A stretch of DNA of 58,809 nt from Rubrivivax sp. (lineage in GTDB: Bacteria > Pseudomonadota > Gammaproteobacteria > Burkholderiales > Burkholderiaceae_C). The stretch's first letter is position 1. Every line of letters starts with the position of its first letter. A model generated the notes under the pieces. That model was given only the letters and a program-made list of their open reading frames with translations. It was not told the origin of the DNA and ran no database searches. Of the stretch, positions 9,489 to 17,496 are shown one piece after another. The stretch covers positions 1-58,809 of the forward strand of contig JAJTDE010000009.1 of the NCBI GenBank assembly GCA_021298085.1, written 5' to 3'. The position numbers were made by a program, and so were the translations under genes.

Positions 9489-10295
9489 TCAGGCGTCTGG
9501 CGGCCCCACCACGGAGGCCGTGTGCAGGCTGGCCCAGGCCATCACGGCCAGCGGCGCGGTGTCGGCCCGCAGCACCCGTGGCCCCAGGCTCAGCGGTACA
9601 AACCCCTGGGCTTCGGCCAGGGCTTCTTCGGCGGCGCTGAGGCCACCTTCGGGCCCGCTCAGGCACAGCACCGGCCAGCGGGTCTGGCCAGCCGGTGGCG
9701 GGCCTGCGGGCAGGCGCGTCGGGATCAGCGCGTCGCGGGCGCCAGGCGCCAGCAGCCATCGCGGACCGCTGGCCGGGGGCAAGGTCGCCAGCCAGGCCGA
9801 CAGGCTGCACCAGGGCCCGATCTGCGGCACCCAGGCGCGGCCACATTGCTCGGCCGCCGCGGCGGCTACCCCGTGCCAGTGCGCCACACGCTTGCTGGCG
9901 CGGGTGCTGTCCAGCCGCAGCACCGAGTGCTGTGTCAGCAGCGGCTGGATGCCCGCGGCGCCCAGTTCGGTGGCCTTTTCCACCACCGTGTCCATGCGGT
10001 CGTTGGCGGGTACGGCCACCGCCAGCGTGACGGCCCAGGGCAGTTCGGGCGGTGGTGTCAGCGCATTCAGCAGGCGCACGCTGGCCGTGCTGCGGCCCAT
10101 GGCCAGCAGCTCGGCCAGCCACTCCTGGCCAGCGCCGTCGAAGAGGCTCAGCGTGTCGCCGGGCTGCAGGCGCCGCACCTGGACGTGGCGCACGGCGTCT
10201 GGCGGCAGCGCCAACTCACCGGCCGGCCCCCAAGGTGTGGCCAAGGTGCCCGGTGCGGCGTCGGCGGGCAGGTACAGCCGCAGGTGTTGTGCCAT
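9489..10295 (-). CDS. rsmE: 16S rRNA (uracil1498-N3)-methyltransferase
   Basis: SPOUT-class enzyme that methylates U1498 of 16S rRNA using SAM. The 268-residue protein has the N-terminal PUA-like region (HLRLYLPAD... VRHVQVRRLQPGDTLSLFDG) and the C-terminal trefoil-knot motifs LCLSGPEGGLSAAE and SLGPRVLRADTA that bind SAM and define the family. The length is slightly above the 243 residues of E. coli RsmE because of an expanded middle segment. Transcribed with the upstream amidase gene, 16 bases away. Confidence 0.93.
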   Translation of the reverse strand: MAQHLRLYLPADAAPGTLATPWGPAGELALPPDAVRHVQVRRLQPGDTLSLFDGAGQEWLAELLAMGRSTASVRLLNALTPPPELPWAVTLAVAVPANDRMDTVVEKATELGAAGIQPLLTQHSVLRLDSTRASKRVAHWHGVAAAAAEQCGRAWVPQIGPWCSLSAWLATLPPASGPRWLLAPGARDALIPTRLPAGPPPAGQTRWPVLCLSGPEGGLSAAEEALAEAQGFVPLSLGPRVLRADTAPLAVMAWASLHTASVVGPPDA

Positions 10296-10311
10296 CGTCC
10301 TGCTGCCCGGT

Positions 10312-11721
10312 TCAGCGCCCCGGCCAGGTGGCAGCCAGGCCCAGCCCGGCCTCGCTCAGCGCCGCCTCGGTGGCCAGCGCGACGGCCGCCAGCACCGCAT
10401 CGTGCCCCCGCGGCGCGGCCAGCATCAGCCCCACGGGCAGCTCACCCGCGCCCTGGCAGGGCAGGCTGAAGGCGCAGCCGTCCAGGAAATTGATGGCAAA
10501 GGTGTTGCGCAGCAGCAGGCCGTTGGTCTGGAAAAACGCCGCGTCGTCGTGCAGCAGTGGCTGGATGGGCGGGGCCTGCAGTGGCACCGTCGGGCACACC
10601 AGGGCGTCAAAGCCCTGCAGTGCCTGCTCGGTTCGGGTGACCCAGCGGCGGCGGCCCTCCAGCAGCCGGATGTAGTCGGCCGCCGAGACGGTGGCGCCCA
10701 GCGCCACGCGGGCGGCCACCCGTGGGTCGAAGCGCTCGGGGTGCTGGTGAAAGGCCTCGCGGTGGATGGCATAGGCCTCGATGGGCGACAGCCCGCCAGG
10801 GCTGTTGATGGCGCCGACCTCGGCCAGCTGCGGCAGCGCCAGCGGCACGATCTGCGCCCCCGCCCGCGACAGGCAGGACAAGGCCTTTTCAAAGGCGCGT
10901 GCCACCGGGGCTTCCAGCTGGTCCATCACCAGGGTCTGCGGCAGCGCCAGGCGCATGCCCGACAGCGGGCGGGCTGCCACCGCCAGCGCCGCGCCCGCCA
11001 GGATGCCGTCGACGAGCAGCGCATCAGCCACGCAGCGGGTGATGGCGCCCACGGTGTCCAGGCTGGGCGCCAGCGGAAAGGCGCCTTGCAGCGGCACGCG
11101 CGATTGCGTCGGCTTGAAACCCACCAGGCCGTTCAGCGCGGCCGGGATGCGGATGGAGCCCCCGGTGTCGGAGCCCAGGCCGGCCACGGCCAGCCCCAGC
11201 GCCACCGACACCGCCGCACCCGACGACGAGCCGCCCGGGATGCGGGCCACGGCCGCGTCGGCACCATTGCGCGGGGTGCCGAAGTGCGGGTTCACGCCGA
11301 CGCCGGAAAACGCAAATTCGCTCATCGCGGTCTTGCCCAGCAGCGCCGCACCCGCACCGCGCAGGCGGGTCACGGCCAGTGCGTCCTCGGTGGCCGGCGG
11401 AGTGGACGCGTCGCGCCGCAGGGCCGCGCCGGCCCAGGTGGGCACACCTGCCACATCGAACAGGTCCTTGATGGTCACGGGCAGCCCAGCCAGCAGCGGC
11501 AGCGGCGCCCCTGCCTGGTGGGCGGCGTCGGCCGCGCGGGCCGCGGCCAGGGCCTGGGCCGCCAGGGGCAGCGTGAAGACGTGCTCGGCGGCGCGGTCCT
11601 GGCTGCGCGCCAGGCACTCGCTCACCAGGGCCTCATGTGGCGCGGCGCGGGTGTTGTCCTGCAGCTGGCGGCGCAGCGTGGCGATCGGCGGCAGGGGGGT
11701 GTGGGCAGGCGATGGGGTCAT
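10312..11721 (-). CDS. Amidase-signature enzyme
   Basis: Cytoplasmic amidase-signature family hydrolase of 469 residues. The Ser-cisSer-Lys triad is visible: Lys85 in VTIKDLFDV, the serine run at 165-167 in GGSSSG, and the nucleophile Ser189 in GSDTGGSIRIPAAL. It resembles GatA but stands without gatB or gatC, so it is more likely a stand-alone amidase such as those acting on amides or allophanate-like compounds; the substrate cannot be read from sequence. The ATG at 11721 was chosen because the fold begins soon after; upstream in-frame sequence is low complexity. rsmE follows 16 bases downstream. Confidence 0.87.
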   Translation of the reverse strand: MTPSPAHTPLPPIATLRRQLQDNTRAAPHEALVSECLARSQDRAAEHVFTLPLAAQALAAARAADAAHQAGAPLPLLAGLPVTIKDLFDVAGVPTWAGAALRRDASTPPATEDALAVTRLRGAGAALLGKTAMSEFAFSGVGVNPHFGTPRNGADAAVARIPGGSSSGAAVSVALGLAVAGLGSDTGGSIRIPAALNGLVGFKPTQSRVPLQGAFPLAPSLDTVGAITRCVADALLVDGILAGAALAVAARPLSGMRLALPQTLVMDQLEAPVARAFEKALSCLSRAGAQIVPLALPQLAEVGAINSPGGLSPIEAYAIHREAFHQHPERFDPRVAARVALGATVSAADYIRLLEGRRRWVTRTEQALQGFDALVCPTVPLQAPPIQPLLHDDAAFFQTNGLLLRNTFAINFLDGCAFSLPCQGAGELPVGLMLAAPRGHDAVLAAVALATEAALSEAGLGLAATWPGR

Positions 11722-11875
11722 GGGCTGGCCGTGCGGTGGTCGGGGGCTTGGGGGACGGCGCATCCGGCGGCGGCCGCTTGCGAAGCTGCGGGCCGCCGTG
11801 ACGTGCGGTGCACAGTGTCCTACAGGCAAGGGCGGGCAGCCGGCGCGCGGCGCACCGCTTGCCCGGCGGCTGCGC

Positions 11876-12286
11876 TCAACGCCGGCCCTTGGCGGCGATG
11901 CGCTCGATGGCCAGCAGGTCGTCCATGCTGCGCAGCCAGGCGTCCAGGTAGGCCGGTGAGACCGCGTGCATCTGCGCCAGCGCACGGTGGATGAGCGACG
12001 CCGAATGCAGCGGGCCGGCCTGGGCGGGCAAGGCATCCCGCAGGCGGCGCAGGCGCTGTTCGGTGCGCAGCCGCTGCCAGCTGGCCTGGTGCCGCTGCGC
12101 CGTCTTCAGCGGCCGCGGGCTGGGCAGCACTGGGTTGGTGAGCGCCGTTGATGCCTGCTGGCTGGGGCCTGGCAGCGGCCCCTGTGCCTGGCTGACCGCC
12201 GCGGCCGGCGCCTCGCGCCCGAGCCTGTCCACCAGCGCGCGCAGGGCGTGCAGGCCGGCCGACGGGACGGGTGCCGCGCTGCTCAT
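11876..12286 (-). CDS. DUF2894-family protein
   Basis: Uncharacterised cytoplasmic protein of 136 residues, last gene of the motor-like operon. A Pro/Ala/Gln-rich N-terminal half is followed by a helical, Arg-rich conserved part (ASWQRLRTEQRLRRLRDALP, then GPLHSASLIHRALAQM and SPAYLDAWLRSMDDLLAIE) that I recognise as DUF2894. No membrane segment or catalytic motif. Its ATG overlaps the stop of the OmpA-like gene by four bases, so it is translationally coupled, and its charged C-terminal half could contact a coiled-coil partner. That interaction is inference. Confidence 0.75.
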   Translation of the reverse strand: MSSAAPVPSAGLHALRALVDRLGREAPAAAVSQAQGPLPGPSQQASTALTNPVLPSPRPLKTAQRHQASWQRLRTEQRLRRLRDALPAQAGPLHSASLIHRALAQMHAVSPAYLDAWLRSMDDLLAIERIAAKGRR

Positions 12287-12948
12287 GGCCCCGCCTTGCG
12301 CCGCGGCGTGGGCGCCATTTCCACGCGCCGGTTCAGGGCCCGCCCGGCCGCGTCGGCATTCGAGGCCACGGGTTGTTCCGACCCGAAGGCCGCCGCAAAC
12401 AGGGCCGATGAGGGCACACCGTCGTCGACCAGGGCCCGGGTGACCGTCAGTGCGCGCTGGGCCGAGAGTTCCCAGTTGTCGGCAAAGGCCGCGCGCGCGC
12501 CGTCGCGCACCTGCCGGTCATCGGTGAAGCCGCTGACCATCAGGATCTCGTCGCGCGTGGCCAGGTAGGCGGCCAAGGGTTCTGCCAGGGACTTCAGCAG
12601 GGCCCGCCCTGCGGGCTGCAGCTCGGCCGAATTGAAGGCAAACAGCACGCTGCCGCTGATGCCGATGCGGCCGTCGCTGAAGGTGACACGCCCGGCCGCC
12701 AGTGGCCCGGCCAGCGCCTGTTCCAGGGCCTGGCGACGCTGCATCTCAGCCTGGCGCTGCGTGACCTCGTCCTGCAGCCGTTGTGACAGTTCCAGTTGCA
12801 GGCTCAGCGCAAAGACCAGCAGCAGCACAAAGGCCCCCACCAGGCCGGCCATCAGGTCGCCAAAGACCGCCCAGACGGGCGTGCCCTCGGCGCTGCCGCC
12901 ATCCCAGGCGGCGTCGGCGGCGCCATCGTGGGGTGTCCAGCCGCTCAT
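12283..12948 (-). CDS. MotB/ZorB-like OmpA-family stator protein
   Basis: Inner-membrane protein of 221 residues with a periplasmic peptidoglycan-binding domain. Residues 1-24 are cytoplasmic; the single transmembrane helix (about 26-49) begins PVWAVFGDLMAGLVG, with Asp31 near its cytoplasmic end, the place of the ion-carrying aspartate of MotB, TolR and ZorB. A short linker helix (50-80) leads to an OmpA-like domain (FNSAEL, SGFTDD, NWELSAQRALTV, LNRRVEM) whose Asp and Arg match the diaminopimelate-binding positions. The DUF802 gene ends one base upstream and encodes the MotA-like partner. A flagellar role is unlikely because no flagellar gene is near. Confidence 0.85.
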   Translation of the reverse strand: MSGWTPHDGAADAAWDGGSAEGTPVWAVFGDLMAGLVGAFVLLLVFALSLQLELSQRLQDEVTQRQAEMQRRQALEQALAGPLAAGRVTFSDGRIGISGSVLFAFNSAELQPAGRALLKSLAEPLAAYLATRDEILMVSGFTDDRQVRDGARAAFADNWELSAQRALTVTRALVDDGVPSSALFAAAFGSEQPVASNADAAGRALNRRVEMAPTPRRKAGP

Positions 12949-12949
12949 G

Positions 12950-15025
12950 TCAGACCGCCTCCGGCACGCGGGGTGACGCCGCTGGCAAGGTGGGAGGCGC
13001 GCCGTGCGGGGCCACCAGCGCCTGCGCGCCCTGCAGGCTGGACACCATCTGCTGGTGTGCGCCCAGGGTCAGGTCCACCACCTCGCGGGCCTGGGCCACG
13101 TAGTAGGCCAGTTGCTCGTCGCTGCGCGCCAGGGTGTGGGCCAGCGCCTGCTCGATGCCCTGCAGCTGCTGGCCAAGGGCGCTGCTGCTGCTGCCCCACT
13201 GGGCCACGGCCTGCTCCAGCAGGACTGACCAGCGCTCCACACTGGCCGCGGCCTGCACGGTCTGCTCGCGGGCTGCCTGCAAGGCCTGGCTGCCGTCGTC
13301 CACCCGTGCAGCAAAGGAATCGGCCTGCTGCGACAGGCGCACGCGGGCCTCGTCCAGGAGTTGCTGCTGCGCCGCGTGCTGCTGCGCCTGCGCGGCGTTG
13401 ACGCTGTGCAGCAGTTGCTGCAGCGCGCTGAGCGTCTGCTCGCGCTCGGCCATGGCGGCGGTGTCGCGTACCAGGCTGTCGCTGAGCGCCTGGCGCAGCT
13501 GGCCCATGAGCTCGGCGGCCACCCGCGGTGCCTCGGCGGCCGCCTGCACCAGGGTCTGCAACTGGCCGATGGTGGCGTCGGTGTGTGCGCGCGCCTGGGC
13601 GGCGCCACTGTCCAGCGCGGCCTGCTGCGATGCGCGCCACAGTGCCTGGGCCTGAGCCCAGTCCTGCTGCGACTGCTGGTGCTGCCGCTGCAGCTGCTCC
13701 AGCACCTGGCGGCTGTGGGCCTCCAGCCGTTCGCTGCTGCGCGCCTGGTGGCCGTCGAGGTGTTCAGCGACGCGGCTGAGCAGGCTGTCCAGGGCCTGGT
13801 GGGTCTGTGCCAGGTGGGATTCGGTGCTGCGGTGCACAGTCGCGGCCAGCGCCGCTTGTGTGTGTGTCAGCTGCCCGAGCACCTGCTCCAGCGCCGGAGC
13901 CAGTGCCATGCGGGTCTGCTCGAGCATCGGCAGGACGGCGGCCTGTACCGCTGCCTGCACCGCCGCCTGCACGGCGGTGGGCACCTGCTGCCCCAGGCTG
14001 TGCTCCAGGCTGTCGGCCACCGACCGGGCCAGCCCGCCATACAACGCCTCGGTGTGGGCATGGAACTGTGCCTGCCCTTGCTGCAGGCCGGTGGCCGTGT
14101 CCTGGCCGTGCTGCAGCACCTGCCCCACCCGGCGGGCCACCTGCTGCAGCGCCTCGGTCTGGCCTTGCAGCGACGCCTGCAGCCGCCCGTGCTGTTCGGC
14201 CCAGAACAGCGCCTGCTGGCGGGCCTGTTCCTGCGCCTGCTCGGCGGCCAGCGATTGCTGTTGCGCCATCCACTCGCGCCACTGCCGGGCATGGCTATCG
14301 GCCTCGTGGCGGGCCTCGGCCGCCGTGCGTTCGGCCGCAGCGGCCGCTTCCAGGGCCGCGGCCCTGGCACGGGCCGATGGCGTCAGTGGCGCCAGCGGCC
14401 CCTGGGCGATGGCGCTGTCCAGCCGCTGGGTGATGGCCAGGCGCTCGCGGCGCGCGGCCGCGCTCATCAGCCCCAGCAGCGCCGACGCTGCCACGCCCGC
14501 CACCGAGGTGCCAAAGGCCTGCCCCAGGCCTTGGATCGGTGCCGTCAGCAAGCCGCGAATGGCCTGCACATCGGCCGCGCTGTGCAGGGCCAGGCCCGTG
14601 CCGCGCAGCGTGGCCACCATGCCCAGAAAGGTGCCCAGCATGCCCAGCAGCACCAGCAAGCCCGTCAGGAAGGGGGCCAGCGTGGGCCCTGGCAGGGCCA
14701 GCCAGTGGCCTTCCAGGCGCGCCCGCACGGCGCTGCGCAGGCTGTCGGGCAGCCTGGCCAGCCAGATGCTGATGTCGTCCGGCGTGGCCTGCGTCTGCTG
14801 CAGCTGGGTGTCCAGGGCCTGGCTGTCGCGGCGGTAGCGGTGCAGGTTCCAGGCGCCCGCCAGGAAGACCGCAGCGATCAGCAGCAGCAGCAGCACGGCC
14901 ATGGCGCTGTGTTCGACGTGGTGACGCCCCACCCAGGCGAGCATGGCCAGCGCAGCGGCCGTTGGCAGCGCCTGGGCCAGGTGGGCGGGCCACCGGTGGG
15001 CGGGGGCGTGTGGGGTGAGGCTCAT
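12950..15025 (-). CDS. DUF802 protein: MotA/TolQ/ZorA-like channel subunit with long coiled-coil tail
   Basis: A 691-residue inner-membrane protein. Four hydrophobic segments are visible at about residues 17-33, 40-59, 117-139 and 167-189. The third contains LLGMLGTFLGMV and the fourth QAFGTSVAGVAASALLGLM, which match the two pore-lining helices of ExbB/TolQ/MotA. From about residue 195 to the end the protein is Gln/Ala/Leu-rich, strongly helical and coiled-coil-like, with no further membrane segment; the end carries the DUF802 hallmark ARSDEQLAYYVAQAREVVDL. This matches ZorA, a stator with a long cytoplasmic tail. Its ATG overlaps the DUF3348 stop, and the partner gene starts one base downstream. 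Confidence 0.85.
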   Translation of the reverse strand: MSLTPHAPAHRWPAHLAQALPTAAALAMLAWVGRHHVEHSAMAVLLLLLIAAVFLAGAWNLHRYRRDSQALDTQLQQTQATPDDISIWLARLPDSLRSAVRARLEGHWLALPGPTLAPFLTGLLVLLGMLGTFLGMVATLRGTGLALHSAADVQAIRGLLTAPIQGLGQAFGTSVAGVAASALLGLMSAAARRERLAITQRLDSAIAQGPLAPLTPSARARAAALEAAAAAERTAAEARHEADSHARQWREWMAQQQSLAAEQAQEQARQQALFWAEQHGRLQASLQGQTEALQQVARRVGQVLQHGQDTATGLQQGQAQFHAHTEALYGGLARSVADSLEHSLGQQVPTAVQAAVQAAVQAAVLPMLEQTRMALAPALEQVLGQLTHTQAALAATVHRSTESHLAQTHQALDSLLSRVAEHLDGHQARSSERLEAHSRQVLEQLQRQHQQSQQDWAQAQALWRASQQAALDSGAAQARAHTDATIGQLQTLVQAAAEAPRVAAELMGQLRQALSDSLVRDTAAMAEREQTLSALQQLLHSVNAAQAQQHAAQQQLLDEARVRLSQQADSFAARVDDGSQALQAAREQTVQAAASVERWSVLLEQAVAQWGSSSSALGQQLQGIEQALAHTLARSDEQLAYYVAQAREVVDLTLGAHQQMVSSLQGAQALVAPHGAPPTLPAASPRVPEAV

Positions 15026-15801
15026 GGGTTCGTCAGGGCGTCAGAACGGTGTGGGGCCGGGGTGGCGGGCGGAGTCACCAGGGCCGGGTGGGTGCCGGTG
15101 TCGGGCGCTGTGTCGGTCTGCAGGGCTGCCAGCAGGCCCAGCAGCGGCAGTTCGCGGTGCTGCAGTTCGGCACGCAGCAGCTCCCGCAGCAGCGTCAGCC
15201 CGCGGGTCTCGACCGCACCCTGCAGGACCTGCTGCTGAAGGCAGCGCAGCACCTCCGCCGACAGGCCACGCTCGCGCTCGGCCAGCGCCTGCTCCAGCAC
15301 CGCGTCCAGCGCGGCCAGGCTGGCGCTGGACGCTGAGTGGCCTTGCAGCGCCAGCCGCAGTCGTTCGCGCCATTGGCTGCTGCTGTCCAGCAGCGTCTTC
15401 TGCAGCTGCTGAACCTGGAAGCGGTAGGGCACAAAGGCCAGTGCGTCGGCCGCGGTGGGCGCCGGCAAGGCGTCGATGGCCTGCTCCAGGCTGCGGCGCT
15501 GCGCCTGCCAGCGGGTGGCCAGGCTGTCGGCCAGCGCACGCAGCGGCACGCTGGCCTGGATGGCCGGCTGGGCTGGGCCCGACGGGGTGACGGAGGCCAG
15601 GCGCGCAGGCGCCGCTGCCGCAGGGCTCGCGCCTGCCGACAGGGCAGCCGACAGCTGCAGTGCGCCTTTCCAGCCCAGCCATTGCCCGAGCGTGTCGCTC
15701 AGCGTGGCCCGTACATCGGGCACCGGGCAGTGGGACAGGGCGGCCAGCATCCGCACCACATCGGAACCGGCTGCGTCGGGAGAGGGTGTCCCGTGCTGCA
15801 T
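15022..15801 (-). CDS. DUF3348-family protein
   Basis: Uncharacterised 259-residue protein, first gene of the motor-like operon. The N-terminus (VVRMLAALSHCPVPDVRATL, DTLGQWLGWKGALQLSAAL) is the conserved DUF3348 start. The rest is predicted helical with conserved FVPYRFQVQQLQKTLLDSS and WRERLRLAL segments and a Pro/Thr-rich tail. No signal peptide, membrane helix or enzymatic motif, so it is probably cytoplasmic. The stop overlaps the DUF802 start (ATGA). A nucleotide- or DNA-binding role cannot be read from the sequence. Upstream, TAGACT on the minus strand (15897-15892) may be a -10 element about 90 bases before the start. Confidence 0.75.
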   Translation of the reverse strand: MQHGTPSPDAAGSDVVRMLAALSHCPVPDVRATLSDTLGQWLGWKGALQLSAALSAGASPAAAAPARLASVTPSGPAQPAIQASVPLRALADSLATRWQAQRRSLEQAIDALPAPTAADALAFVPYRFQVQQLQKTLLDSSSQWRERLRLALQGHSASSASLAALDAVLEQALAERERGLSAEVLRCLQQQVLQGAVETRGLTLLRELLRAELQHRELPLLGLLAALQTDTAPDTGTHPALVTPPATPAPHRSDALTNP

Positions 15802-15998
15802 CGTGATGACCCGGTTCTGGTGGCGGTGAAGGGGCCTGCGGTGGCACCGTCGGCGACAACCGACGCGGCACCCGGCAGGCCCGGGGGGCGCAGTCTAGCC
15901 GGTCGCCGTGGGCCCTGTTGCCCCAGCACCGACGGCCCTCCCCAGGGTGGCGCAGCCAGGGCTGAGGGACTTTTTCAGTTGGTCACAGCTTGGTGGGC

Positions 15999-16039
15999 GG
16001 GCCGGCGCCGCCGGGGGGCAGCCCCCCGTTCACCGGCCC
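15999..16039 (-). terminator. Nested GC hairpin downstream of pntB
   Basis: An outer stem GGGCCGG/CCGGCCC (15999-16005 with 16033-16039) encloses an inner stem of six G:C pairs (16013-16018 with 16022-16027). It sits 23 bases after the pntB stop on the minus strand. No T-run follows on that strand, so it may act as a Rho-assisted terminator or mRNA 3-prime stabiliser. The remaining bases between pntB and the DUF3348 gene hold no ORF that I can support. Confidence 0.5.
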
Positions 16040-16061
16040 TGGCGCCGATCGTGCGGCGGCC

Positions 16062-17474
16062 TCAGGCCTTCAGCGCCGTCAGCACCTCGTCCAGCATCTT
16101 CTTGGCGTCGCCGAACAGCATGCGGTTGTTCTCCTTGTAGAACAACGGGTTGTCCACCCCTGCGTAGCCGCTGGCCATGCTGCGCTTCATCACGATGCTG
16201 GTCTTGGCCTTCCAGACTTCCAGCACCGGCATGCCGGCGATCGGGCTGCCCGGGTCGTCCTGCGCGGCCGGGTTGACGATGTCGTTGGCGCCGATGACCA
16301 TGGTCACGTCGGCATCGGGGAAATCGGCGTTGATCTCGTCCATCTCCATGACGATGTCGTACGGCACCTTGGCCTCGGCCAGCAGCACGTTCATGTGGCC
16401 GGGCATGCGGCCGGCCACCGGGTGGATGGCAAAACGCACGTTCACACCCTTGTCGCGCAGCAGCTTGGTGATCTCGTAGACGGTGTGCTGGGCCTGGGCC
16501 ACGGCCATGCCGTAACCCGGCACGATGATCACGCTGCGTGAGTCACGCAGCAGCTCGGCAGTCTCGGCAGCACTGATGGGCACCACCTCACCAGCCGGCT
16601 GGGCCGCCGCATCACCCTTGGCGGCTGCCGGAGCGCCCCCACCAAAGCCGCCCGCGATGACGCTGAAGAAGTTGCGGTTCATCGCGCGGCACATGATGTA
16701 GCTCAGGATAGCGCCCGACGAACCCACCAGCGCCCCGGTGACGATGAGCAGGTCGTTGCTGAGCATGAAGCCGGTGGCCGCCGCCGCCCAGCCCGAGTAG
16801 CTGTTGAGCATCGACACCACCACCGGCATGTCAGCGCCCCCGATGGCCGCCACCATGTGGATGCCAAACAGCAGCGCGATGACCGTCATCACCAGCAGCG
16901 GCGTCATGCCCTCGGACACGCTGTGGGCCTGCAGGAACTGCCGGCCAAACCAGATCACCACCAGCAGCCCCAGCAGGTTGATCCAGTGGCGCGCCGGCAG
17001 CAGCAACGGCTTGCCGCCGATCTTGCCCGAGAGCTTGCCAAAGGCGACGATGGAGCCACTGAAGGTGACGGCACCGATCAGGATGCCGATGTAGATCTCC
17101 ATCTCGTGGATGGCCTTCTCGGCGCCGGTGTACTGCACGGAGGTGTCCACGTAGCTGGCAAAACCCACCAGGCAGGCCGCCAGGCCCACCAGGCTGTGCA
17201 TCAGCGCCACCAGCTCGGGCATCTGGGTCATCTGCACCTTCCTGGCGGCGTACAGGCCAATCGCCCCGCCCACCACCAGGGCGCCGACGATCCACGGCAC
17301 ACCGGCCGCGGTGACCCGCGGGCCGAGGATGGTCGCCAGCACGGCCAAGCCCATGCCGATCATGCCGAAGAGGTTGCCGCGGCGGGCGGTTTCTGGGTTG
17401 GACAAGCCACCCAGGCTGAGGATGAAGAGGATCGTCGCGCCGATGTAGGCGACGGTGGAAAGGCTGGCACTCAT
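16062..17474 (-). CDS. pntB: NAD(P) transhydrogenase subunit beta
   Basis: Inner-membrane subunit of the proton-translocating transhydrogenase that makes NADPH from NADH at the expense of the proton gradient. The 470 residues begin with about nine transmembrane helices (domain II) and end with the NADP(H)-binding domain III, with [43 protein letters not shown] and [13 protein letters not shown]. Length and motif order match E. coli PntB (462 residues). A GGAGA site precedes the ATG, and the gene lies 22 bases downstream of pntA in the same operon. Confidence 0.96.
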   Translation of the reverse strand: MSASLSTVAYIGATILFILSLGGLSNPETARRGNLFGMIGMGLAVLATILGPRVTAAGVPWIVGALVVGGAIGLYAARKVQMTQMPELVALMHSLVGLAACLVGFASYVDTSVQYTGAEKAIHEMEIYIGILIGAVTFSGSIVAFGKLSGKIGGKPLLLPARHWINLLGLLVVIWFGRQFLQAHSVSEGMTPLLVMTVIALLFGIHMVAAIGGADMPVVVSMLNSYSGWAAAATGFMLSNDLLIVTGALVGSSGAILSYIMCRAMNRNFFSVIAGGFGGGAPAAAKGDAAAQPAGEVVPISAAETAELLRDSRSVIIVPGYGMAVAQAQHTVYEITKLLRDKGVNVRFAIHPVAGRMPGHMNVLLAEAKVPYDIVMEMDEINADFPDADVTMVIGANDIVNPAAQDDPGSPIAGMPVLEVWKAKTSIVMKRSMASGYAGVDNPLFYKENNRMLFGDAKKMLDEVLTALKA

Positions 17475-17496
17475 GGGGTTGTTCTCCGGGGGTGCT

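Noticed and set aside
9439-11994. An 851-codon open frame on the plus strand opposite rsmE and the amidase
   Set aside because: It runs antisense to two genes with clear catalytic motifs; its product is Ala/Gly/Arg/Gln-rich without any domain. Long antisense frames are expected at this GC content.
12283-15025. Flagellar motAB
   Set aside because: The subunits have MotAB-like features, but DUF802 has a tail of about 500 residues absent from MotA, and no flagellar gene is present.
13361-15238. A 625-codon open frame opposite the DUF802 gene
   Set aside because: Antisense to a protein with convincing channel and coiled-coil features; the translation is low-complexity Leu/Gln/Arg.
11876-15801. 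Classification of the motor-like operon as a Zorya defence system
   Set aside because: No ZorC, ZorD or ZorE and no other defence or mobile genes nearby; the neighbours are core metabolic genes. Only the ZorA/ZorB-like architecture is supported.
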